Assembly (NCBI GenBank): GCA_018609925.1
Contig: JAHEOG010000224.1
Location: 1-6,134, forward strand
From: Gammaproteobacteria bacterium
GTDB taxonomy: Bacteria; Pseudomonadota; Gammaproteobacteria; Thiohalorhabdales; Thiohalorhabdaceae
DNA: 6,134 nt
Reading direction: 5' to 3'
Below the pieces are notes generated by a model that did not search any database, was not told the origin of the DNA, and worked only from the letters and a program-made list of their open reading frames with translations. The position numbers and the translations under genes are program-made. Shown one piece after another: positions 1-6,134 of the stretch. Numbering within the stretch: position 1 is the stretch's first letter; every line of letters begins with the position of its first letter.

Positions 1-493
1 CCGAGGCCACCAGGGCGAAGCGCTCCACCGCCCACGTCACCGGCTCGATCACCATCCGGGGCGGCAGCTTGGGGGCCTTGCGGGCCAGGGTCAGGTGGGG
101 CCGGAAGGACCGGCGCTCCCGGGGGAGGCCGCACTCGGCGGCCAGTCCTTCCCTGAGGGCGCCGGCCAGGTCCTCCAGGGCCGGCGGCGGGTGCGCGGGG
201 GCGGCCCAGAGCAGGGCCTTGCGCGGCCAGCAGCCCACGCGGTCAAGGCTCAGGGTGAAGGCCTCGCCGGGGATCCGGCCGGCCATGGCCTCGGCCCGCT
301 CCCGGGTGGCCGGGTCCACCTCCCCCAGGAAGGCCAGGGTCAGGTGGATCCTCTCGGCCGGTACGGGCCGGGCCGGACGGCCCTGCAGGACCCCCCGCGT
401 CCGCCGGGCCAGCTCCTCCTGGATCCCCTGCGGCGGCCACAGGGCGAAGAACAGGCGCTGGGCGGTGCCGGCTTCGTCCTTGGCGTGGCCCAT
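1..493 (-). CDS. thpR: RNA 2',3'-cyclic phosphodiesterase (ThpR/LigT family), 3' end cut by window edge
   Basis: This gene encodes a 2H-phosphoesterase of the LigT/ThpR family. Family members hydrolyse RNA 2',3'-cyclic phosphate ends to 2'-phosphates and were first described as tRNA 2'-5' ligases; the protein should be cytosolic. The ATG at 493 opens a frame with 164 complete codons before the left edge. The N-terminus contains QRLFFALWPP at residues 12-21, typical of the family's first strand. Both catalytic HxTx motifs are visible: HLTLAFLGE from H50 and HLTLARK from H133, spaced as expected for a two-lobed 2H fold. Family proteins are usually about 180 residues, so only the last 15-25 residues are probably missing. 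An AGGGGG Shine-Dalgarno sequence lies 9 nt upstream of the ATG and supports this start. It follows acs by 60 bp on the same strand, with no clear terminator between. It has no obvious metabolic link to its neighbours and may simply be a passenger in the transcript. Confidence 0.93.
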   Translation of the reverse strand, partial: MGHAKDEAGTAQRLFFALWPPQGIQEELARRTRGVLQGRPARPVPAERIHLTLAFLGEVDPATRERAEAMAGRIPGEAFTLSLDRVGCWPRKALLWAAPAHPPPALEDLAGALREGLAAECGLPRERRSFRPHLTLARKAPKLPPRMVIEPVTWAVERFALVAS

Positions 494-553
494 GGTGGCA
501 GACCCCCTGCCCTTACCGTCCCGGAAGGAGCCGGATCCCGCGGAATCAGGGGG

Positions 554-2530
<1,977 letters not shown>

Positions 2531-2604
2531 GGCACGCTCCCGGCACCTGGAAGAGGAATGGACGCCCACCGCGGCTGACGCGGCAGGGGGCAACGGCCCG
2601 GTCT

Positions 2605-2619
2605 CGCCGAGCCTCGGCG
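2605..2619. repeat. Perfect palindrome cgccga-gcc-tcggcg at the predicted acs transcription start
   Basis: Two 6-bp arms separated by 3 bp lie just downstream of the candidate acs -10 box and span the predicted transcription start. It may act as an operator or as a short 5' hairpin in the mRNA. There is no T-tract after it on either strand, so it is not an intrinsic terminator. Confidence 0.4.
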
Positions 2620-2623
2620 GGGG

Positions 2624-2629
2624 ATTATG
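2624..2629 (-). promoter_or_regulatory. Candidate -10 box for acs
   Basis: The minus strand reads CATAAT, five of six bases of the -10 consensus, about 95 bp upstream of the acs ATG in a very GC-rich gap. The -35 position (GGCACC with a 17-bp spacer) is poor and overlaps a 9-bp direct repeat, which would suit an activator-dependent promoter. The predicted start is near 2617. Confidence 0.4.
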
Positions 2630-2637
2630 GCCCTATC

Positions 2638-2658
2638 GCCAGCCCCGGTGCCAGCCCC
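2638..2658. repeat. Direct repeat gccagcccc, two copies, upstream of acs
   Basis: gccagcccc occurs exactly at 2638-2646 and 2650-2658, a 12-bp start-to-start spacing, overlapping and flanking the expected -35 position of the acs promoter candidate. Roughly one helical turn between copies is compatible with an activator bound on one face. In DNA this rich in G and C a 9-bp repeat may also be chance. Confidence 0.4.
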
Positions 2659-2681
2659 GCGAACGGGTCCGGACGCGGTCG

Positions 2682-4340
2682 CTACCAGGGCTTGTCGAGG
2701 TGGGCTGTGGCGGGGGAGGCCAGGGCCACGGTGTGGCCGCCGCCCTGCCCCTGGCGGCCGTCGCGGACCAGCTTGTAGACGACGGCGTCCACCAGGGCCT
2801 GGTAGGACGCCTCGATGACGTTGTAGGAGACCCCGACGGTGCCCCAGTAGCCCTGACCGTCGCCGGACTCGATGAGGACACGCACGGTGGCATCGGTGCC
2901 TCCGCCGGCGGAGACCACCCGGACCTTGAAGTCCAGGAGGTCCATCCCCTCCAGCTCGGGATAGAACCCCACCAGGGCCTTGCGCAAGGCGTTGTCCAGG
3001 GCGTTGACGGGTCCATCGCCGGTACCGGCGGTGTGGGCCCGCTCGCCGGCCACCTCCACCATGACCGTGGCCTCGCTCTCCGGGGCCTCGCCGGCGTGGC
3101 GCTTAGCGTCCAGGACGCGGAAGCCCACCAGCCGGAAGTACTCGGGGAGGTCGCCGAGGACGCGGCGAACCACCAGCTCGAAGGAGGCGTCCGCTCCCTC
3201 GAACTGGTACCCGTGGTGCTCCAGGTCCTTGACCCGCTCCACCACCTGGCCAACGGCGTCCTCGTCGGAGCCGATGGCCTCCAGCAGCCCCAGCTCCTGG
3301 AGCTTGTGGACGATGTTGGACTTCCCCGACTGGTCGGAGACCAGGATGCGCCGGATGTTGCCCACCGCCTCCGGGTGGATGTGCTCGTAGGTACGGGCGT
3401 CCTTGCGCACGGCGGAGACGTGGACGCCGCCCTTGTGGGCGAAGGCCGAGGCCCCGACGAAGGGCTGGTTGTTCAGCGGATTGCGGTTGGCCAGCTCGTC
3501 AACCAATCGGGAGGTAGCGGTCAGGCGCTCCAGCCCCTCCGGACCCAGCCGGGTGCCGCGGAAGCCCAGCTTGAGGATCAGATTGGGCAGCACCGCCGTC
3601 AGATCGGCGTTACCACAGCGCTCGCCGAGGCCGTTGATGGTCCCCTGGACGTGGCGGGCGCCAGCCTCGACAGCGGCGATGGTATTGGCCGTGGCCAGGC
3701 CGCCGTCGTTGTGGCAGTGGATGCCGATGACGGCCTCGGGCCGGCGCTGGCGGGCGGCGGCCACCCCCTCGCGGACCTGCGTCGGCAGGGAGCCGCCGTT
3801 GGTATCGCACAGCACCAGGCGGTCGGCGCCGGCCTCGGCGGCGGCGTCCAGCACCGCCAGGGCGTAGTCGGGATTGGCGCGATAGCCGTCGAAGAAGTGT
3901 TCGGCGTCGAACAGCACCAGGCCCAGCTGGTCCTTGAGGAAGGCCACCGAGTCCCGGACCAGGGCCAGGTTCTCCTCCTGGGTCACCCCCAGGCTCACCT
4001 CCACGTGCAGGTCCCAGGCCTTGCCGAAGACGACGGCGCCGTCGGGCCCCGCCCCCACCAGCCCGGTCAGGACGGGGTCGTCCTCGGGGCGGTTGCCGCT
4101 GCGCATGGTGGAGCCGAAGGCCAGCACCCGGGCGTGGTCGAGCCGGGCGCGCCCGCGCGCCTCGAAGAAGGCGTCGTCGCGGGGGTTGGCCCCGGGCCAG
4201 CCGCCCTCGATGAAGTCCACTCCCAGGTGGTCGAGGGCCTCGGCGAGGTGCAGCTTGTCCTCGACGGAGAAGCTGACGGCCTCGGACTGGCCCCCGTCGC
4301 GCAGGGTGGTATCGAAGATCTCGACCGAATTATCCGCCAC
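2682..4340 (-). CDS. cimA: (R)-citramalate synthase
   Basis: CimA condenses pyruvate and acetyl-CoA to (R)-citramalate, the first step of the threonine-independent route to 2-oxobutanoate and isoleucine. The 552-residue protein has the HMGL-like TIM-barrel of the LeuA/CimA family: DTTLRDG at 10-16 (metal-binding D10, catalytic R14), EGGWPG at 45-50, LCDTNGG at 177-183, HCHND with metal ligands H208 and H210 at 208-212, and GLGERCGNA at 237-245. A linker with NNQPFVGASAFAHKGG (290-305) leads to the C-terminal LeuA allosteric/dimer domain, roughly 380-525, where isoleucine feedback would act. EGGWPG and the overall pattern match CimA better than isopropylmalate synthase (LeuA) or homocitrate synthase. 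The start is GTG, not ATG: AGGAA lies 10 nt upstream and the protein begins just before the first strand. The last 25 residues are Gly/Ala-rich and look unconserved. It lies 120 bp downstream of lysC on the same strand, across a heptamer array. Confidence 0.93.
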   Translation of the reverse strand: MADNSVEIFDTTLRDGGQSEAVSFSVEDKLHLAEALDHLGVDFIEGGWPGANPRDDAFFEARGRARLDHARVLAFGSTMRSGNRPEDDPVLTGLVGAGPDGAVVFGKAWDLHVEVSLGVTQEENLALVRDSVAFLKDQLGLVLFDAEHFFDGYRANPDYALAVLDAAAEAGADRLVLCDTNGGSLPTQVREGVAAARQRRPEAVIGIHCHNDGGLATANTIAAVEAGARHVQGTINGLGERCGNADLTAVLPNLILKLGFRGTRLGPEGLERLTATSRLVDELANRNPLNNQPFVGASAFAHKGGVHVSAVRKDARTYEHIHPEAVGNIRRILVSDQSGKSNIVHKLQELGLLEAIGSDEDAVGQVVERVKDLEHHGYQFEGADASFELVVRRVLGDLPEYFRLVGFRVLDAKRHAGEAPESEATVMVEVAGERAHTAGTGDGPVNALDNALRKALVGFYPELEGMDLLDFKVRVVSAGGGTDATVRVLIESGDGQGYWGTVGVSYNVIEASYQALVDAVVYKLVRDGRQGQGGGHTVALASPATAHLDKPW

Positions 4341-4400
4341 CAGTACTCGCTTCCTGTTCCCTAGAAGGGCCGATTCGCCGCATTGCTGAGCCGACTCCGG

Positions 4401-4456
4401 CTGCCGGCTGCCCGCTGCCCGCTGCCTACTGTCTACTGTCTACTGCCCACTGACCA
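4401..4456. repeat. Eight tandem degenerate heptamers (CTGYCYR) between lysC and cimA
   Basis: Eight consecutive 7-bp units fill this stretch with no gaps: CTGCCGG, CTGCCCG, CTGCCCG, CTGCCTA, CTGTCTA, CTGTCTA, CTGCCCA, CTGACCA. CTG at positions 1-3 and C at position 5 never change. The first three copies end in G and the last five in A, giving two subfamilies, each with one exact duplicate pair, so the array seems to have grown by duplication of neighbouring units. It begins 5 bp beyond the lysC stop codon and ends 60 bp before the cimA start, so it should be in the transcript if the two genes are co-transcribed. Role unknown. Heptameric repeats of this kind occur between genes in several bacteria. 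Confidence 0.85.
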
Positions 4457-4460
4457 CTTT

Positions 4461-5702
4461 TCAGTGGATGTGATTCCGGTCGGAGATCGGCTTGTCCAGC
4501 TCGAAGGCCTCGTGCAGGGACCGCACGGCCAGCTCGGCGTACTTCTGGTCCACCACAACCGAGATCTTGATCTCGGAAGTGGCGATCATCTGGATGTTGA
4601 TGCCCTCACGGGAGAGGGTCTCGAACATGAGATCGGCCACCCCGGCGTGGTTGCGCATCCCCACCCCCACCACCGAGATCTTGGCGATGCGCTCGCTGCC
4701 GGTAAGGGCCTCGGCCTCGATCTCCCGGCAGACGGGCTCCAGCAGATCCATGACCAGGCGGTAATCGGAGCGCGGCACGGTGAAGGTGAAATCCGTCTTG
4801 CCGTGCTCGCCCTGGTTCTGGATGATCATGTCGACGTTGACGTTCTCCTGGGAAACCGCCCCCACGACGGCGTGGGCGATGCCCGGCCGGTCCGGCACGC
4901 CGATGATGGTGACCTTGGCCTCGTCCTCGTTGTGGGCGATACCGGAAACCAGCGCCTTCTCCATGGCCGCGTCCTCCACCGTGATCAGGGTTCCCGGGCC
5001 TTCCTCGAAGGCGGACCGGATCCGCACCGGCACCCCGTACTTGCCGGCGAACTCGACGGCGCGGATCTGCAGGACCTTGGTGCCCAGGCTAGCGAGCTCG
5101 ATCATTTCCTCGAAGGTAATCCGTCCCAGCCGACGGGCCTCGGGCACGATCCGCGGATCCGTGGTGTACACCCCGTCCACGTCAGTATAGATGTGGCATT
5201 CCTCGGCTTCCATAGCGGCGGCCAGGGCCACGGCGGTGGTATCCGAGCCGCCGCGACCGAGGGTGGTGACATCACCTTCCGGCGCCACCCCCTGGAAGCC
5301 GGCCACAACGGGTACGCTGCCCTCGTCCAGGCAGGACCGCAGGGCCTCTTGCTCGATCTCGACGATCCGCGCCCGGCCATAGGCCGTATCCGTCCGGATG
5401 GGCACCTGGGCCCCGGTAAAGGAGCGCGCCCCCTGCCCCAGCTCGCGCAGGGCCATGGCCATGAGGCTGATGGTCACCTGCTCACCGGTTGCCAGGAGCT
5501 GGTCCCTCTCCCGCGGCGGCGGGCGCTCGCTCAGCTCCCCCGCCAGGCCCAGCAAGCGGTCCGTTTCCCCGCCCATCGCGGAGACCACCACCACGACCTC
5601 GTTGCCCTGCCGGCGCTCGGCGGCCACCCGTTCGGCGGCCCGCTGGATCCGCTCCCCGTTGCCCAGGGAGGTGCCACCGAATTTCTGCACGATGAGGGCC
5701 AT
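4461..5702 (-). CDS. lysC: Aspartate kinase (monofunctional, ACT-regulated)
   Basis: Aspartate kinase phosphorylates L-aspartate to aspartyl-4-phosphate, the committed step to lysine, methionine, threonine and isoleucine; it is cytosolic. The product is 413 residues, the usual size for a stand-alone enzyme without a fused homoserine dehydrogenase. The amino-acid kinase domain fills about 1-235: KFGGTS at 7-12, ATGEQV at 71-76, GRGGSDTTA at 149-157 and TDVDGVYTTDPR at 173-184. Two ACT domains follow, about 262-330 and 340-410, with NVDMIIQN at 289-296 in the effector-binding region, so feedback inhibition by lysine and/or threonine is expected. I chose the ATG at 5702 over an in-frame ATG at 5768 because MALIVQKFGGTS is the canonical N-terminus and the extra 22 residues overlap the upstream dyad. 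The Shine-Dalgarno sequence is weak (GGGTG, 4 nt from the ATG). A second, strong internal start is described separately. Confidence 0.96.
   Translation of the reverse strand: MALIVQKFGGTSLGNGERIQRAAERVAAERRQGNEVVVVVSAMGGETDRLLGLAGELSERPPPRERDQLLATGEQVTISLMAMALRELGQGARSFTGAQVPIRTDTAYGRARIVEIEQEALRSCLDEGSVPVVAGFQGVAPEGDVTTLGRGGSDTTAVALAAAMEAEECHIYTDVDGVYTTDPRIVPEARRLGRITFEEMIELASLGTKVLQIRAVEFAGKYGVPVRIRSAFEEGPGTLITVEDAAMEKALVSGIAHNEDEAKVTIIGVPDRPGIAHAVVGAVSQENVNVDMIIQNQGEHGKTDFTFTVPRSDYRLVMDLLEPVCREIEAEALTGSERIAKISVVGVGMRNHAGVADLMFETLSREGINIQMIATSEIKISVVVDQKYAELAVRSLHEAFELDKPISDRNHIH
4962..4977 (-). promoter_or_regulatory. Internal Shine-Dalgarno and ATG in lysC, candidate start of a separate regulatory (beta) subunit
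   Basis: Within lysC, codon 247 is an ATG (4964-4962) preceded on the minus strand by a perfect GGAGG (4977-4973) with an 8-nt spacer. Initiation here would make a 167-residue protein (4964 to the lysC stop at 4461) consisting only of the two ACT domains. Aspartate kinases of Bacillus subtilis and Corynebacterium glutamicum are known to make such an in-frame beta subunit that assembles with the full-length alpha chain. The position at the kinase/ACT boundary matches that arrangement, and the site is a much better ribosome site than the one for the full-length protein. GGAGG also encodes part of Val-Glu-Asp, so coincidence is possible. Confidence 0.55.
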
Positions 5703-5741
5703 GAAACACCCAATCGAGTGATTTGAAAGCGGGCACGGAGC

Positions 5742-5781
5742 CCCCTCGCCCGCACCAATTTGGTGCACGCGACGCGAGGGG
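5742..5781. repeat. Nested inverted repeat (40 bp) in the lysC leader
   Basis: Two perfect inverted repeats are nested. The outer arms are cccctcgc (5742-5749) and gcgagggg (5774-5781), 8 bp each. The inner pair is the 15-bp palindrome gcaccaa-t-ttggtgc (5752-5766), with 2 and 7 unpaired bases between the stems. It lies 40-79 bp upstream of the lysC ATG, just downstream of a candidate -10 box, so an RNA would carry it as a hairpin at its very 5' end. It could equally be a protein-binding operator, the inner palindrome having the size of a dimer site. It does not match a lysine riboswitch, which is much larger. Confidence 0.7.
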
Positions 5782-5788
5782 ACGCCTC

Positions 5789-5794
5789 ATTCTA
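5789..5794 (-). promoter_or_regulatory. Candidate -10 box for lysC
   Basis: The minus strand reads TAGAAT here, five of six bases of the sigma-70 -10 consensus, in otherwise GC-rich DNA. No good -35 box is found 16-18 bp upstream (the candidates are CCCGGA, TCCCGG and CTCCCG), so an activator would be needed if it is real. The predicted start near 5782 would put the nested dyad at the 5' end of the transcript. Confidence 0.35.
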
Positions 5795-5800
5795 TCGCAC

Positions 5801-5857
5801 CGGGCCTGGATCCGGGAGGAGCCCGGCCCGGGTAGATGCGCTCGCTGGAACACCAGC
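5801..5857. other. Pair of hairpin-forming sequences between the divergent promoters
   Basis: On the plus strand, cgggcc (5801-5806) can pair with ggcccg (5825-5830), or alternatively ccggg (5812-5816) with cccgg (5822-5826) around an AGGAG loop. Next, gctgg-aaca-ccagc forms a second hairpin at 5844-5857. They lie 68-124 bp upstream of the plus-strand gene and would be in its leader only if transcription starts upstream of them. No T-tracts follow. The rest of the 222-bp gap, 5858-5924, shows nothing I can name beyond the ribosome site at 5911-5915. Confidence 0.3.
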
Positions 5858-5924
5858 CCGGGGGTAAGCTACTGGCACCGTGATTGCAGCATGGCGGACC
5901 GGGCCACCCAAAGGGCAGAGCGAT

Positions 5925-6134
5925 ATGAGCCACATGACCTACGTCCAGCTCATGGAGCGCTACCAGGAGCACCGGAGCGCCCTCGACCACCTGTTGGGGT
6001 CCCTCCTTCAGGGGATCGCCGAAGACGGATCCTCCGGCGAGTCCCGGGCCCTCGAGCGCAGGGTGGCAGAGCTCGGGGTCCGCTATCCCTTCGTGGACAA
6101 GGTCTACCGGTTGGACGCCCGGGGGATCCAGATC
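5925..6134 (+). CDS. N-terminal part of a putative small Cache/PDC-like sensor protein, cut by window edge
   Basis: An open frame of 70 codons begins at the ATG at 5925 and runs off the right edge. AAGGG lies 9 nt upstream, making this start better supported than the second in-frame ATG at 5934. The visible protein starts with an amphipathic, probably helical stretch (MSHMTYVQLMERYQEHRS, then a Leu-rich segment around 20-30), followed by a short polar link and RYPFVDKVYRLDARGIQI at 53-70. The pattern of hydrophobic residues then VYxLDxxGxQI resembles the first strand of Cache/PDC sensor domains, as in small PDC-sensor proteins I recall from Ectothiorhodospiraceae. There is no signal peptide or membrane segment in the visible part, so it may be cytosolic. 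It is divergent from lysC with a 222-bp shared upstream region. I am fairly sure it is a gene; the family call is tentative. Confidence 0.6.
   Translation, partial: MSHMTYVQLMERYQEHRSALDHLLGSLLQGIAEDGSSGESRALERRVAELGVRYPFVDKVYRLDARGIQI

Noticed and set aside
2531..2593. Upstream in-frame start for acs, adding 21 residues
   Set aside because: The added residues are unlike any Acs N-terminus and overlap the leader, while the ATG at 2530 has GGGAG at the right distance.
2636..2654. Sigma-54-like element TGGCAC followed by a GGC before acs
   Set aside because: The -12 GC is out of register by one base relative to the -24 GG, and the TTGC element is not present.
2657..2678. Possible terminator after cimA (ccgcg/cgcgg stem around the palindrome gtccggac)
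   Set aside because: Only 5 bp of stem with a 12-base loop and no T-tract on the minus strand.
5731..5743. Small hairpin gggc-acgga-gccc followed by TTT on the minus strand, considered as an attenuator before lysC
   Set aside because: A 4-bp stem and three T residues are too weak, and there is no leader peptide with repeated Lys, Thr or Met codons.
5703..5768. Upstream in-frame ATG for lysC, adding 22 residues
   Set aside because: It would place coding sequence over the nested dyad, and MALIVQKFGGTS is the standard start of the family.
5836..5883. 15-codon plus-strand frame MRSLEHQPGGKLLAP in the divergent gap, considered as a leader peptide
   Set aside because: The nearest AGGAG is 14 nt from the ATG and lies in a hairpin loop; codon content suggests no regulation and a frame this short is expected by chance.
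5703..5924. Lysine riboswitch or tRNA in the lysC upstream region
   Set aside because: No five-helix lysine riboswitch core and no cloverleaf with a T-loop motif can be drawn here.

Overview
The window is GC-rich DNA, and all its genes show a strong G/C bias at third codon positions. It carries four ordinary metabolic or RNA-processing genes in a row on the minus strand and the start of a divergent gene on the plus strand. Protein sequences and layout fit a high-GC proteobacterium. A gammaproteobacterium related to the Ectothiorhodospiraceae is my guess, resting mainly on the resemblance of the rightmost fragment to small sensor proteins I recall from that group. There are no mobile elements, CRISPR arrays, tRNAs or rRNAs.

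Layout in the direction of minus-strand transcription (right to left): lysC (aspartate kinase, 5702-4461); a 120-bp gap with eight 7-bp tandem repeats; cimA (citramalate synthase, GTG start, 4340-2682); a 151-bp gap with a candidate promoter, a direct repeat and a palindrome; acs (acetyl-CoA synthetase, 2530-554); a 60-bp gap; and thpR (RNA 2',3'-cyclic phosphodiesterase), which starts at 493 and runs off the left edge. To the right of lysC lies a 222-bp divergent intergenic region with a nested 40-bp dyad and several hairpins. It is followed by a plus-strand gene starting at 5925 that runs off the right edge and may encode a small Cache/PDC-like sensor. No gene-free stretch exceeds 300 bases.

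The genes fit together metabolically. LysC commits aspartate to lysine, methionine, threonine and, via threonine, isoleucine. CimA condenses pyruvate with acetyl-CoA to open the threonine-independent route to 2-oxobutanoate and isoleucine. Acs can supply the acetyl-CoA. ThpR is an unrelated RNA-processing or repair enzyme. No convincing intrinsic terminator lies between the minus-strand genes, so co-transcription is possible, although the gap before acs looks able to hold its own promoter.

I did not find a clearly new biological system. The points most worth a second look are an internal translation start in lysC for a separate regulatory subunit, the heptamer array between lysC and cimA, the nested dyad at the predicted 5' end of the lysC transcript, and a changed nucleotide-binding motif in Acs.
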